NCBI RefSeq assembly: GCF_027947535.2
Contig: NZ_JAAGKO020000026.1
Span: 1-64,000, forward strand
Length of the DNA: 64,000 nucleotides
Source: Streptantibioticus silvisoli
GTDB lineage: Bacteria; Actinomycetota; Actinomycetes; Streptomycetales; Streptomycetaceae
Reading direction: 5' to 3'
The notes below the pieces were generated by a model. It saw nothing but the letters and a program-made list of their open reading frames with translations, had not been told where the DNA came from and did not search any database. The stretch's first letter is position 1; every line of letters starts with the position of its first letter. A program made the position numbers and the translations under genes. Positions 24,153 through 36,160 of this stretch are shown here, piece after piece.

Positions 24153-25070
24153 GTGTCCACCACGCCCACCAGCACGTCCGACAACGCGCCCGAGACCGGC
24201 ACCGCGCGCGTCAAGCGCGGTATGGCCGAACAGCTCAAGGGCGGCGTGATCATGGACGTCGTCACCCCCGAGCAGGCCAAGATCGCCGAGGACGCCGGCG
24301 CCGTCGCGGTCATGGCGCTGGAGCGGGTGCCCGCCGACATCCGCAAGGACGGCGGCGTCGCGCGGATGTCCGACCCGGACATGATCGACGGCATCATCGC
24401 CGCCGTCTCCATCCCGGTCATGGCCAAGTCCCGCATCGGCCACGTCGTCGAGGCCCAGGTCCTGCAGGCCCTCGGCGTCGACTACATCGACGAGTCCGAG
24501 GTCCTCACCCCGGCCGACGAGGTCAACCACAGCGACAAGTGGGCGTTCACCACCCCCTTCGTCTGCGGCGCCACCAACCTCGGCGAGGCCCTGCGCCGCA
24601 TCGCCGAGGGCGCGGCCATGATCCGCTCCAAGGGCGAGGCCGGCACCGGCAACGTCGTCGAGGCGGTCCGCCACATGCGCCAGATCAAGGGCGACATCGG
24701 CCGGCTGCGCGCGCTGGACAACAACGAGCTGTACGCCGCCGCCAAGGAGCTGCGCGCCCCCTACGAGCTGGTCAAGGAGGTCGCGGCGCTCGGCAAGCTG
24801 CCCGTCGTGCTCTTCAGCGCCGGCGGCGTGGCCACCCCGGCCGACGCCGCGCTGATGATGCAGCTCGGCGCCGAGGGCGTCTTCGTCGGCTCCGGCATCT
24901 TCAAGTCCGGCGACCCGGCCCGGCGTGCCGCCGCCATCGTCAAGGCCACCACGTTCCACGACGACCCCAAGGTCATCGCGGACGTCTCGCGCGGCCTGGG
25001 CGAGGCCATGGTCGGCATCAACTGCGACGTGCTGCCCGAGTCCGAGCGCTACGCCAACCGCGGCTGGTAG
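24153..25070 (+). CDS. pdxS: Pyridoxal 5'-phosphate synthase subunit PdxS
   Basis: The 305-aa protein is a highly conserved (beta/alpha)8 barrel. The three catalytic residues can be placed: the aspartate of [13 protein letters not shown], the lysine of [11 protein letters not shown], which binds ribose 5-phosphate, and the lysine of [12 protein letters not shown], which carries the later intermediates. With PdxT it makes PLP from ribose 5-phosphate, glyceraldehyde 3-phosphate and ammonia as a 12+12 complex. The GTG at 24153 follows a weak GAGG. The first ~22 residues are a variable Ser/Thr-rich extension. pdxT follows 121 bp downstream. Confidence 0.98.
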   Translation: MSTTPTSTSDNAPETGTARVKRGMAEQLKGGVIMDVVTPEQAKIAEDAGAVAVMALERVPADIRKDGGVARMSDPDMIDGIIAAVSIPVMAKSRIGHVVEAQVLQALGVDYIDESEVLTPADEVNHSDKWAFTTPFVCGATNLGEALRRIAEGAAMIRSKGEAGTGNVVEAVRHMRQIKGDIGRLRALDNNELYAAAKELRAPYELVKEVAALGKLPVVLFSAGGVATPADAALMMQLGAEGVFVGSGIFKSGDPARRAAAIVKATTFHDDPKVIADVSRGLGEAMVGINCDVLPESERYANRGW

Positions 25071-25080
25071 TCCCCGCTCA

Positions 25081-25112
25081 CCGATGGGCAGGCCACCGCG
25101 CCTGCCCATCGG
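25081..25112 (+). terminator. Hairpin in the pdxS-pdxT spacer
   Basis: ccgatgggcagg (25081-25092) pairs perfectly with cctgcccatcgg (25101-25112), loop of eight bases. It starts 11 bp after the pdxS stop and could lower pdxT expression relative to pdxS or stabilise the pdxS message. Confidence 0.7.
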
Positions 25113-25191
25113 CGTCTCCCCGCACGACCGCCCGCCGGCCGCCTCCCGCGCCCGGCCGGGCGCCCGCCCACCCCCGGAAAGAGGCCACCCC

Positions 25192-25791
25192 GTGCCCAGC
25201 AACCCCACCGTCGGCGTCCTCGCCCTCCAGGGCGACGTACGGGAACACCTGGCCGCCCTGACCGCGGCGGGCGCCGAGGCCGTCACGGTGCGCCGCCCCG
25301 CCGAGCTCGCGGCGGTCGACGGCCTGGTCATCCCGGGCGGCGAGTCCACCACCATGTCCAAGCTGGCCGTCGCCTTCGGCATGCTGGCGCCGCTGCGCGA
25401 CCGGGTCCGGGCCGGCATGCCCGCCTACGGCTCCTGCGCCGGCATGATCATGCTCGCCGACAAGATCCTCGACGGCCGCGACGACCAGGAGACCGTCGGC
25501 GGCATCGACATGACCGTGCGCCGCAACGCCTTCGGCCGGCAGAACGAGTCGTTCGAGGCCGCGGTGGCCATGACCGGGGTGGACGGCGACCCGGTCGAGG
25601 GCGTCTTCATCCGCGCCCCCTGGGTGGAGTCGGTGGGCGCCGGCGTCGAGGTGCTGGCGCGACTGGCCGACCACACCGTCGTCGCGGTGCGCCAGGGCCA
25701 CCTGCTGGCCACCTCCTTCCACCCGGAGCTGACCGGCGACCAGCGCGTCCACCGGCTCTTCACCGATCTGGTGAGAAGTTCGCGGGCGTGA
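25192..25791 (+). CDS. pdxT: Pyridoxal 5'-phosphate synthase glutaminase PdxT
   Basis: The 199-aa class I glutamine amidotransferase has [11 protein letters not shown], the nucleophile in [10 protein letters not shown] (Cys near residue 82) and the His-Glu pair in SFHPELTGD near the C-terminus. It hydrolyses glutamine and channels ammonia to PdxS. GTG 25192 has AAAGAGG seven bases upstream. A short promoter-like TAGGAT follows at 25798 for the next gene. Confidence 0.97.
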   Translation: MPSNPTVGVLALQGDVREHLAALTAAGAEAVTVRRPAELAAVDGLVIPGGESTTMSKLAVAFGMLAPLRDRVRAGMPAYGSCAGMIMLADKILDGRDDQETVGGIDMTVRRNAFGRQNESFEAAVAMTGVDGDPVEGVFIRAPWVESVGAGVEVLARLADHTVVAVRQGHLLATSFHPELTGDQRVHRLFTDLVRSSRA

Positions 25792-25850
25792 TCCCGGTAG
25801 GATCGGTCGTTGTTGGTGAGCAAGTCTGGTGACGTGAAGGAGACAGGCAG

Positions 25851-26603
25851 ATGTCCGGCCACTCTAAATGGGCTACGACCAAGCACAAGAAGGCCGTGAT
25901 TGACGCCAAGCGCGGCAAGCTCTTCGCGAAGCTGATCAAGAACATCGAGGTCGCCGCCCGCACCGGCGGATCCGACCCGGACGGCAACCCGACCCTCTTC
26001 GACGCCATCCAGAAGGCCAAGAAGAGCTCGGTGCCCAACAAGAACATCGACAGCGCCGTCAAGCGCGGCGCGGGCCTGGAAGCCGGCGGCGCCGACTACC
26101 AGACGATCATGTACGAGGGCTACGGCCCCAACGGTGTCGCGGTGCTCATCGAGTGCCTCACCGACAACCGCAACCGCGCCGCCTCCGAGGTCCGCGTCGC
26201 CATGACCCGCAACGGCGGCTCGATGGCCGACCCCGGCTCGGTGTCGTACCTGTTCCACCGCAAGGGCGTCGTCATCGTCCCCAAGGGTGAACTCGGCGAG
26301 GACGACGTGCTCGGCGCGGTCCTGGACGCCGGCGCCGAAGAGGTCAACGACCTCGGCGAGTCCTACGAGGTCATGAGCGAGGCCACCGACCTGGTGCCGG
26401 TCCGCAAGGCCCTCCAGGAAGCCGGCATCGACTACGACTCGGCCGACGCCAACTTCGTCCCCACCATGCAGGTGGAACTGGACGAGGACGGCGCCCGCAA
26501 GATCTTCAAGCTGATCGACGCGCTGGAGGACAGCGACGACGTGCAGAACGTCTTCGCCAACTTCGACATCTCCGACGAGGTCATGGAGCAGGTCGAGGCC
26601 TGA
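25851..26603 (+). CDS. YebC/PmpR-family protein (TACO1 type)
   Basis: The 250-aa protein starts with the invariant [37 protein letters not shown] and has NVAVLIEC-like and FHRKGVVIV segments of the three-domain YebC fold. Members are described as transcriptional regulators, and more recently as factors that help ribosomes translate proline-rich or otherwise stalling stretches. Its place just before ruvC is classical. It has its own upstream -10-like TAGGAT (25798-25803) and a strong terminator after it. Confidence 0.95.
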   Translation: MSGHSKWATTKHKKAVIDAKRGKLFAKLIKNIEVAARTGGSDPDGNPTLFDAIQKAKKSSVPNKNIDSAVKRGAGLEAGGADYQTIMYEGYGPNGVAVLIECLTDNRNRAASEVRVAMTRNGGSMADPGSVSYLFHRKGVVIVPKGELGEDDVLGAVLDAGAEEVNDLGESYEVMSEATDLVPVRKALQEAGIDYDSADANFVPTMQVELDEDGARKIFKLIDALEDSDDVQNVFANFDISDEVMEQVEA

Positions 26604-26627
26604 CGGCCACGCGCGACCGGACACGAT

Positions 26628-26667
26628 GCGGCGGGCCGGCGGGGGACCCACCCCGCCGGCCCGCCGC
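26628..26667 (+). terminator. Perfect 17-bp terminator after the YebC-family gene
   Basis: gcggcgggccggcgggg (26628-26644) pairs with 26651-26667, loop of six bases. It separates this gene from ruvC, whose start is 84 bp further. Confidence 0.8.
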
Positions 26668-26750
26668 GTTCTGCCGCGATGTCGGTGCCGCCCGATAGCC
26701 TGCTCGAACAGCGTTGGAACGGGGAACCGTTACGGGGAAGGAGCGGCACC

Positions 26751-27275
26751 GTGCGGGTGCTCGGCGTGGACCCAGGACTCACCCGGTGCGGGGTCGGAGT
26801 GGTGGAGGGCATGGCCGGCCGTGCCCTGACCATGCGCGGTGTCGGCGTCATCCGCACCCCCGCCGACCTGCCGGTGCCCGACCGCCTGGTGCTGATCGAA
26901 CGCGGCCTGGAGAGCTGGCTGGAGGAGTACCGGCCCGAATACGTCGCCGTGGAGCGGGTGTTCGCCCAGCACAACGTGCGCACCGTGATGGGAACGGCGC
27001 AGGCCAGCGCCGTCGCCATGCTGTGCGCCGCCCGCCGCGGCCTGCCCGTCGCCCTGCACACCCCCAGCGAGGTCAAGGCCGCCGTCTCCGGATCGGGCCG
27101 CGCCGACAAGGCCCAGGTCGGCGCCATGGTCACCCGGCTGCTGCGGCTCGACGCCCCGCCCAAACCGGCCGACGCCGCCGACGCGCTGGCCCTGGCCATC
27201 TGCCACATCTGGCGCGCCCCCGCCACCAACCGCCTGCAACAGGCCGTCCTGGCCGCCAAGGAGTCCCGCACGTGA
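26751..27275 (+). CDS. ruvC: Holliday junction resolvase RuvC
   Basis: The 174-aa RNase H-fold nuclease has the first catalytic Asp in [12 protein letters not shown] (residue 6-7), the Glu in [12 protein letters not shown] (near 65) and the C-terminal acidic pair in [15 protein letters not shown]. It cuts Holliday junctions in the RuvABC resolvasome. GTG 26751 is preceded by AAGGAG at ideal distance, so the longer frame from 26679 is not used. It overlaps ruvA by 4 bp. Confidence 0.97.
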   Translation: MRVLGVDPGLTRCGVGVVEGMAGRALTMRGVGVIRTPADLPVPDRLVLIERGLESWLEEYRPEYVAVERVFAQHNVRTVMGTAQASAVAMLCAARRGLPVALHTPSEVKAAVSGSGRADKAQVGAMVTRLLRLDAPPKPADAADALALAICHIWRAPATNRLQQAVLAAKESRT

Positions 27276-27880
27276 TCGCCTCTGTCAACGGACCGGTCGC
27301 CGCCCTCGCCCCGGAAAGCGCCGTCGTCGAGGTGGGCGGCCTCGGCGTGCTCGTGCAGTGCTCGCCCGGCACCCTGGCCGGACTGCGGCTCGGCGAGGCC
27401 GCCCGCCTGTACACCTCCCTCGTCGTCCGCGAGGACTCCCTGACCCTGTACGGGTTCGCCGACGAGGACGAGCGGCAGGTCTTCGAACTGCTCCAGACCG
27501 CCAGCGGCGTCGGCCCCCGGCTGGCCCAGGCGATGCTCGCCGTGCACGCCCCCGACACGCTGCGCACCGCGGTCGCCACCGGGGACGAGAAGGCGCTCAC
27601 CGCCGTCCCGGGCATCGGCAAGAAGGGTGCCCAGCGCCTGCTGCTGGAGCTGAAGGACCGCCTCGGCGCCCCCCGCGGCGGCGCCGTCCGCCCGGCCGCC
27701 GCCAACCGGCCCGACTCCTGGGCCGAGCAGTTGCACGCCGCGCTCACCGGCCTCGGCTACCAGCCCCGCGACGCCGACGAGGCCGTCGCCGCCGTCACCC
27801 CGCAGGCCGAGGCGGCCGGCCGGCCCGACGTCGGCGCCCTGCTGCGCGCCGCCCTGCAGACCCTCAACCGCGCCCGCTGA
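27272..27880 (+). CDS. ruvA: Holliday junction helicase subunit RuvA
   Basis: The 202-aa protein shows the OB-fold N-terminus ([12 protein letters not shown]), the two helix-hairpin-helix motifs ([17 protein letters not shown] and [19 protein letters not shown]) and a C-terminal three-helix domain that contacts RuvB. It binds four-way junctions. The GTG start overlaps the ruvC stop. Confidence 0.97.
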   Translation: MIASVNGPVAALAPESAVVEVGGLGVLVQCSPGTLAGLRLGEAARLYTSLVVREDSLTLYGFADEDERQVFELLQTASGVGPRLAQAMLAVHAPDTLRTAVATGDEKALTAVPGIGKKGAQRLLLELKDRLGAPRGGAVRPAAANRPDSWAEQLHAALTGLGYQPRDADEAVAAVTPQAEAAGRPDVGALLRAALQTLNRAR

Positions 27881-27897
27881 CCGTAAGGCACACCCAC

Positions 27898-28974
27898 GTG
27901 AACCCCTACGACCCCGCCGCCGACGACGACACCGACGGCACCGACCGGCTGGTCGGCCCGGCGGCCGACGGCGAGGACCAGGCGGTCGAGGCCGCGCTGC
28001 GCCCCAAGGACCTCGGCGAGTTCGTCGGCCAGGAGAAGGTCCGCCAGCAGCTCGACCTGGTGCTCAGGGCCGCCCGGCAGCGCGGCGCCACCGCCGACCA
28101 CGTCCTGCTGTCCGGCGCCCCCGGCCTGGGCAAGACCACGCTGTCGATGATCATCGCCGCCGAGATGGGCGCCCCGATCCGCATCACCTCCGGCCCCGCC
28201 ATCCAGCACGCCGGCGACCTCGCCGCGATCCTGTCCTCGCTCCAGGAGGGCGAGGTGCTCTTCCTCGACGAGATCCACCGGATGTCCCGGCCGGCCGAGG
28301 AGATGCTCTACATGGCGATGGAGGACTTCCGGGTCGACGTCATCGTCGGCAAGGGCCCCGGCGCCACCGCCATCCCGCTGGAACTGCCGCCGTTCACCCT
28401 GGTCGGCGCCACCACCCGGGCCGGCCTGCTGCCGCCGCCGCTGCGCGACCGGTTCGGTTTCACCGGCCACATGGAGTTCTACGCCCCCGCCGAACTCGAA
28501 CGCGTCATCCACCGCTCCGCCGGACTGCTCGACGTCGTCATCGACCCGGTCGGCGCCGCCGAGATCGCCGGCCGCTCGCGCGGCACCCCCCGGATCGCCA
28601 ACCGGCTGCTGCGCCGGGTGCGCGACTACGCCCAGGTGCGGGCCGACGGCCGGATCACCCGCGAGGTCGCGGCCGGCGCGCTGGAGGTCTACGAGGTCGA
28701 CGCCCGCGGCCTGGACCGGCTGGACCGCGCGGTGCTCGACGCGTTGTTGCGGCTGTTCAACGGGGGACCGGTGGGACTGTCGACGCTGGCGGTGGCCGTG
28801 GGGGAGGAGCGCGAGACGGTGGAGGAGGTGGCCGAGCCGTTCCTGGTGCGCGAGGGGCTGCTGGCGCGTACTCCGCGTGGCCGCGTCGCTACTCCGGCGG
28901 CCTGGACGCATCTCGGTCTGACCCCGCCCGCGGCCGCTCCGGCCCGTGCGCAGCAAGGCTTGTTCGGCCCCTGA
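27898..28974 (+). CDS. ruvB: Holliday junction branch migration ATPase RuvB
   Basis: The 358-aa AAA+ motor has Walker [10 protein letters not shown] (near residue 79), Walker [10 protein letters not shown], sensor GATTRAG and the C-terminal winged helix. It drives branch migration with RuvA. The N-terminus has an acidic Asp-rich lead of ~25 residues. The GTG at 27898 follows ruvA by 17 bp with TAAGG about ten bases upstream. Confidence 0.97.
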   Translation: MNPYDPAADDDTDGTDRLVGPAADGEDQAVEAALRPKDLGEFVGQEKVRQQLDLVLRAARQRGATADHVLLSGAPGLGKTTLSMIIAAEMGAPIRITSGPAIQHAGDLAAILSSLQEGEVLFLDEIHRMSRPAEEMLYMAMEDFRVDVIVGKGPGATAIPLELPPFTLVGATTRAGLLPPPLRDRFGFTGHMEFYAPAELERVIHRSAGLLDVVIDPVGAAEIAGRSRGTPRIANRLLRRVRDYAQVRADGRITREVAAGALEVYEVDARGLDRLDRAVLDALLRLFNGGPVGLSTLAVAVGEERETVEEVAEPFLVREGLLARTPRGRVATPAAWTHLGLTPPAAAPARAQQGLFGP

Positions 28975-29021
28975 CGGCGCGGGTACTCGCGGCCGGTGGA
29001 ACCCGGGTGCCATGCTGGGCG

Positions 29022-29051
29022 TTGTTCCCAAGGTGTGGGTTCGCCTAGACT
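29022..29051 (+). promoter_or_regulatory. Promoter of the yajC-secDF group
   Basis: TTGTTC (29022-29027) and TAGACT (29046-29051) are 18 bp apart, about 95 bp upstream of the yajC start, after the ruvB stop. Confidence 0.45.
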
Positions 29052-29149
29052 CCGCCGATGCCCTCTCTAAACGGACGGCGCGTCACCCGCACACACCCCC
29101 TGTAGTCCAGGCCGCACCCCCGGTGGCCATGCGAAGGAACCTCCCCGCT

Positions 29150-29608
29150 GTGAATACCACCATGCTCCTCCCCATCGTCCTGATCATCGGCCTGATGCTG
29201 CTGATGACCCGCTCGGCCAAGAACAAGCAGCGTCAGGCGACGCAGATGCGCGACCAGATGCAGCCCGGCTCCGGTGTCCGGACCATCGGCGGCCTGGTCG
29301 CCCGGGTCAAGGAGATCCGCGACTCCACGGTCCTGCTCGAGGTCGCCCCCGGCACGCACTGCGTCTACACCAAGCAGGCCGTCGCCACGGTGCTCAGCGA
29401 GGAGGAGTACGACCGGCTCGTCAACAACGACGTGCCGCTCACCTTCGACGACTCCGAAGAGGCCACCGTCGACGGTGCCGCCTCCGACGAGGAGCCGAAG
29501 AAGATCGACCTCGGCAAGTCCGAGCCCGCCGACGACACCGACGAGCCCGCCGTCATGGCGGCCGAGTCCGGCGTCCCGGCGCAGGTCCAGGAAGCCGGGA
29601 AGAAGTAG
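29150..29608 (+). CDS. yajC: Sec translocase accessory subunit YajC
   Basis: The 152-aa protein has one N-terminal hydrophobic segment (MLLPIVLIIGLMLLMTR) and the cytoplasmic domain typical of YajC (KQRQATQMRDQMQPGSGVRTIGGLVARVKEI). An acidic C-terminal tail of ~50 residues ending in KK is longer than in E. coli, as usual for actinobacteria. It associates with SecDF and supports protein export. GTG 29150 with GAAGGA nine bases upstream is preferred over ATG 29129. It opens the yajC-secD-secF block. Confidence 0.93.
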   Translation: MNTTMLLPIVLIIGLMLLMTRSAKNKQRQATQMRDQMQPGSGVRTIGGLVARVKEIRDSTVLLEVAPGTHCVYTKQAVATVLSEEEYDRLVNNDVPLTFDDSEEATVDGAASDEEPKKIDLGKSEPADDTDEPAVMAAESGVPAQVQEAGKK

Positions 29609-29779
29609 CGCACAGCTCCAGGTCATAGGCTCCGGAGTTCAACGCACACTGCGCGGCCGTACGACGGCTGATCCCCGTATCACCCCGTACGTACGGCACT
29701 TCGGTACGCCCTCATCATTCGTGGCCGTCCGGCGTGGCCTCGCCCGCCCGGAACGGTGTGGACAGGGAGAAACGAGAAG

Positions 29780-31591
29780 GTGGCAGCAGCCAAGAAGGGA
29801 CGCAGGTCCCCGGGTGCCGACGGGTATCCCGGTCGTGCGCTGGCGATCATCCTGGTCGCGCTGGTCGCGCTGGCGTCGGCGATGTTCATCTCGAACAACA
29901 AGACACCCCGGCTGGGCATCGACCTGGCCGGCGGTACCGAGATCACGCTGACGGCCAAGAACAACCCGGGCCAGCCCAACTCGATCAACAAGACCAACAT
30001 GAACACCGCCGCCGACATCATCGGCAAGCGGGTCAACGGTCTTGGTGTCTCGGAGGCGGGGGTGCAGACGCAGGGCAGCAAGAACATCGTCGTCGACATC
30101 CCCAAGGGCACGAACACCCAGCAGGCGGAGAAACTGGTCGGCACCACCGCCCAGCTGTACTTCCGCCCGGTGATCACCCTGGCGGCCGGCTCGCCGCAGC
30201 CCGCCACCACCCCCTCGCCGTCCACCTCGGGCAAGGCCACCCCCTCCGGCGCTCCCAGCGCGTCGACCAGCGGAAAGCCGGCCCCCGGGTCCACCGCCAA
30301 GCCGACCGCCACCCCGTCGGCCAGCGCCACCACCCAGGGCCGCGCGGTCACCAGCGCCCTCCAGGCGGCACCGGCCACCGGTTCCTCCGGCGCGCCCACC
30401 GCCCCGGCGATCACCGCGCCGACCCCGGCCGCGACCGCCACCGGCGCGGCCACCCCGCCGCCCAGCACCGGCAGCGGCACGACCGTGGCGCCCGACCCGA
30501 AGGCCGAAGCGGCGTTCACCGCGCTCAACTGCTCCAACAAGAAGCAGGCGGCCAACGCCGGCTACGGGGCCAAGCCGACCGACCAGATCGCGGTGTGCAG
30601 CCAGGACGGCAGCACCAAGTACCTGCTCGCCCCGGTCGCGGTCTCCGGCAAGGACGTCTCCAGCGCCCAGTCGGTCTACGACACCCAGACCGGCGCCGGC
30701 TGGATCGTCACCCTCGGGTTCGACTCCACCGGCAACAGCCAGTTCGCCAAGGTCACCGGCCAGCTCGCCAGCCAGCAGGCGCCGAACAACGAGTTCGCCA
30801 TCGTGCTGGACAACCAGGTCGTCTCCTCGCCCTCGGTCTCCTCCGCGATCACCGGCGGCTCGGCGCAGATCTCCGGCAGCTTCACCCAGCAGTCCTCCGA
30901 GGACCTGGCCAACGTGCTGTCCTACGGCGCGCTGCCGCTGTCGTTCAACATCTCCACCGTCACCACCGTCTCCCCGCAGCTCGGCGGTGAGCAGCTGCAC
31001 GGCGGCCTGATCGCCGGCGCGGTCGGCCTGGTGCTCGTGGTGCTGTACCTGCTGGCGTACTACCGCGGCCTGAGCTTCATCGCGGTGCTCAGCCTCGTGG
31101 TCTCCGCGGCGCTGACCTACGCGATCATGGCGCTGCTCGGCGCGGCCATCGGCTTCGCCCTGAGCCTGCCGGCGGTCTGCGGCGCCATCGTGGCCATCGG
31201 TATCACCGCCGACTCCTTCATCGTCTACTTCGAACGGGTCAGGGACGAGCTACGGCACGGCCGAAGTCTCGGTCCGGCGGTGCAGCGGGCCTGGCCCCGG
31301 GCCCGGCGCACCATCCTGGTCTCCGACTTCGTCTCCTTCCTCGCCGCCGCGGTGCTCTACATCTGCTCGGTCGGCGACGTGAAGGGCTTCGCGTTCACCC
31401 TGGGCCTGACCACCGTCCTCGACGTCGTCGTGGTCTACCTGTTCACCAAGCCGCTGCTGACGATCCTGGCCCGCCGCCCGTTCTACTCGGACGGTCACAA
31501 GTGGTCCGGTCTCAACCCGGAGAGCGTCGGCTTCAACGCGCCGCTGCGCCGGGTCCGCCGCCAGGCTCGTACCGAAGTCAAGGAGGCCTGA
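29780..31591 (+). CDS. secD: Sec translocase subunit SecD
   Basis: The 603-aa protein has an N-terminal membrane segment (~20-42), an RLGIDLAGGTEITL motif, a large outer domain and five C-terminal membrane segments with the RND-type pattern shared with SecF. With SecF it uses the proton gradient to pull preproteins outward. Residues ~140-238 are an Ala/Pro/Ser/Thr-rich low-complexity insert in the outer P1 domain, much longer than the base family. GTG 29780 (MAAAKKGRR) is chosen over 29756 because of GGGAGA and the family start. secF follows with a 1-bp overlap. Confidence 0.96.
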   Translation: MAAAKKGRRSPGADGYPGRALAIILVALVALASAMFISNNKTPRLGIDLAGGTEITLTAKNNPGQPNSINKTNMNTAADIIGKRVNGLGVSEAGVQTQGSKNIVVDIPKGTNTQQAEKLVGTTAQLYFRPVITLAAGSPQPATTPSPSTSGKATPSGAPSASTSGKPAPGSTAKPTATPSASATTQGRAVTSALQAAPATGSSGAPTAPAITAPTPAATATGAATPPPSTGSGTTVAPDPKAEAAFTALNCSNKKQAANAGYGAKPTDQIAVCSQDGSTKYLLAPVAVSGKDVSSAQSVYDTQTGAGWIVTLGFDSTGNSQFAKVTGQLASQQAPNNEFAIVLDNQVVSSPSVSSAITGGSAQISGSFTQQSSEDLANVLSYGALPLSFNISTVTTVSPQLGGEQLHGGLIAGAVGLVLVVLYLLAYYRGLSFIAVLSLVVSAALTYAIMALLGAAIGFALSLPAVCGAIVAIGITADSFIVYFERVRDELRHGRSLGPAVQRAWPRARRTILVSDFVSFLAAAVLYICSVGDVKGFAFTLGLTTVLDVVVVYLFTKPLLTILARRPFYSDGHKWSGLNPESVGFNAPLRRVRRQARTEVKEA

Positions 31592-32727
31592 TGTCCCGGC
31601 TCGGCAAGCTCAGCCACCGGTTGCACCGCGGTGAGCTGTCGCTGGACGTCGTCGGCAAGCGCCGCCGCTACTACGCGGTCTCCCTGCTCATCGTCGTCGT
31701 GGCGGTCGTCGGCCTGGCGGTCAACGGCCTGAACAAGGGCATCGACTTCTCCGGCGGCGCGTCCTTCACCACGCCGAAGACCTCGATCTCCATCGCGCAG
31801 GCCGAGAGCAAGACCAAGGCGCTGCTGACCGGCGACCACGACGTCGTCGCGCAGAAGCTCGGCACCGGCGGCATGCGCATCCAGGTCAGCGGGATCGACA
31901 ACACCACCGCGAACAACGTGCGCGGTGACCTGGCGAAGGACCTCGGCGTGTCCGCCGACTCCATCTCGCCGCAGGTGGTCGGCCCCAGCTGGGGTCAGGA
32001 GGTCACGCAGAAGGCCGAACTCGGCCTGGTGATCTTCATGGTCCTGGTGGTCATCTACCTGGCCATCGCCTTCGAGTGGCGGATGGCCATGGCCGCCCTG
32101 ATCGCGCTGGTCCACGACCTGGTCATCACCATCGGCGTCTACGCCCTGGTGGGCTTCGAGGTCACCCCCGGTACGGTCATCGGCCTGCTGACCATCCTGG
32201 GTTACTCCCTCTACGACACCGTCGTGGTCTTCGACGGCCTGAAGGAGACGACCCGCGGTATCACCGGCCAGACCCGGTTCACCTACACCGAGCTGGCCAA
32301 CCGCAGCCTCAACATGACCCTGGTGCGTTCGATCAACACCAGCGTCGTGGCCCTGCTGCCGGTCGCCGCGCTGCTGTTCGTCGGTGGCGGGCTGCTCGGC
32401 GCGGGCATGCTCAACGACATCGCGCTCGCGCTGTTCGTCGGCCTGGCCGCCGGTGCCTACTCGTCGATCTTCATCGCCACCCCGCTGGTCGCCACCCTCA
32501 AGGAGGCCACGCCGGAGATGAAGGCGCTGGCCAAGCGGGTCAGGACCAAGCGGGCCAGGGCCGAGCGCGACGGGATCGACCTCGACGCCGAGGAACCGCG
32601 GGACGCCGCAGAGCAGGACGACGAGGACGAGCCGGCCGAGGCCGCCGCGGGCACGCTGGGCGGCCAGCGCCGCCAGCCGTCCTCCCGCGACCGCGGTCGC
32701 GGCCGTCCGTCCGGCAAGCGCCGCTGA
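31591..32727 (+). CDS. secF: Sec translocase subunit SecF
   Basis: The 378-aa protein has six membrane segments: one at ~25-45 before the outer domain with KGIDFSGGASF, and five in the C-terminal half including GFEVTPGTVIGLLTILGYSLYDTVVVFDG. It partners SecD. The ATG overlaps the secD stop (TGATG), and AAGGAGG lies just upstream. The C-terminus is a cytoplasmic Arg/Asp/Glu-rich tail of ~65 residues. Confidence 0.96.
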   Translation: MSRLGKLSHRLHRGELSLDVVGKRRRYYAVSLLIVVVAVVGLAVNGLNKGIDFSGGASFTTPKTSISIAQAESKTKALLTGDHDVVAQKLGTGGMRIQVSGIDNTTANNVRGDLAKDLGVSADSISPQVVGPSWGQEVTQKAELGLVIFMVLVVIYLAIAFEWRMAMAALIALVHDLVITIGVYALVGFEVTPGTVIGLLTILGYSLYDTVVVFDGLKETTRGITGQTRFTYTELANRSLNMTLVRSINTSVVALLPVAALLFVGGGLLGAGMLNDIALALFVGLAAGAYSSIFIATPLVATLKEATPEMKALAKRVRTKRARAERDGIDLDAEEPRDAAEQDDEDEPAEAAAGTLGGQRRQPSSRDRGRGRPSGKRR

Positions 32728-32747
32728 CCAGGGGAGGGGACCCACTG

Positions 32748-33308
32748 ATGACCACTGTGGAAAGTACCGGGGCCGCACTGAGCGACCTGCTGCTCAGCCG
32801 GATCCGCGACGTGGCGGACTACCCGAAGCCGGGCGTGATGTTCAAGGACATCACCCCGCTGCTCGCCGACCCCGAGGCGTTCTCCGCCCTGGTCGACGCC
32901 CTCGCGGCGCTGTGCCGGGAACGCGGCGCCGACAAGGTCGTCGGCCTGGAGGCCCGCGGCTTCATCCTGGGCGCCCCCGCGGCGGCCAGGGCGGGCCTGG
33001 GCTTCGTCCCGGTGCGCAAGGCGGGCAAGCTGCCCGGCGCGACCTTCGGGCAGACCTACGAGCTGGAGTACGGCACCGCCGAGATCGAGGTGCTCACCGA
33101 CGCCTTCGTCCCCGGTGACAAGGTCATCGTCATCGACGACGTGCTGGCCACCGGCGGCACCGCCGAGGCGGCGCTGGAGCTGGTCCGGCGGGCCGGCGGC
33201 GAGGTCGTGGGCCTGGCCGTGCTGCTGGAGCTCGGCTTCCTCGGCGGCCGCGACCGGCTGGCCAAGGCCCTGGGCGACGCCCCGCTGGACGCCCTGATCG
33301 CCGTCTGA
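32748..33308 (+). CDS. apt: Adenine phosphoribosyltransferase
   Basis: The 186-aa type I PRTase has the adenine-contact region DYPKPGVMFKDITPLL and the PRPP-binding motif VIVIDDVLATGGTAEA (near residue 126). It converts adenine and PRPP to AMP. The order secD-secF-apt-relA is conserved in streptomycetes, linking purine salvage with ppGpp synthesis. The ATG at 32748 follows GGGGAGGGG. Confidence 0.97.
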   Translation: MTTVESTGAALSDLLLSRIRDVADYPKPGVMFKDITPLLADPEAFSALVDALAALCRERGADKVVGLEARGFILGAPAAARAGLGFVPVRKAGKLPGATFGQTYELEYGTAEIEVLTDAFVPGDKVIVIDDVLATGGTAEAALELVRRAGGEVVGLAVLLELGFLGGRDRLAKALGDAPLDALIAV

Positions 33309-33371
33309 GGCCCTCCTGAGGCCGCTGGACGCCCGCAGGAGCCCGCGCGGCGCCTGATGTCCCGTCCCCAT

Positions 33372-33406
33372 CGCGGGGCCGCTCCGCACCCCGGAGCGGC
33401 CCCGCG
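33372..33406 (+). terminator. Perfect 15-bp terminator after apt
   Basis: cgcggggccgctccg (33372-33386) pairs with 33392-33406. It lies 63 bp past apt and upstream of relA, whose likely own -10 is TACCAT near 33487. Confidence 0.75.
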
Positions 33407-33538
33407 AGTGCGTTCCCGGCCGGTATCCCGCCCGGTGCCCGCATGGCCCCGCGGGACGCGCCGCGCCGCCGTGCCCGGCACCTCGATACCATGGGAGCCG
33501 GACCCGTACCGGGACCGGACCCGTGGGATGGAGTGCCG

Positions 33539-36016
<2,478 letters not shown>

Positions 36017-36100
36017 CCGGCCGGCCGGAGCCCGTCCCGCCGGCCGCCGGCCACCGCGGCCGCCAACCGTCCCGCACGACGGCCCGGCCCCGCACACGGC

Positions 36101-36133
36101 TCCGCCCCGGCACGGAACCCGTGCCGGGGCGGA
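36101..36133. terminator. Bidirectional terminator between relA and the DUF349 gene
   Basis: tccgccccggcacgg (36101-36115) pairs perfectly with 36119-36133, loop of three bases. It is located between convergent stops. Confidence 0.8.
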
Positions 36134-36160
36134 CGCCGGTGCGAACCGCGGGCGGCGGTG

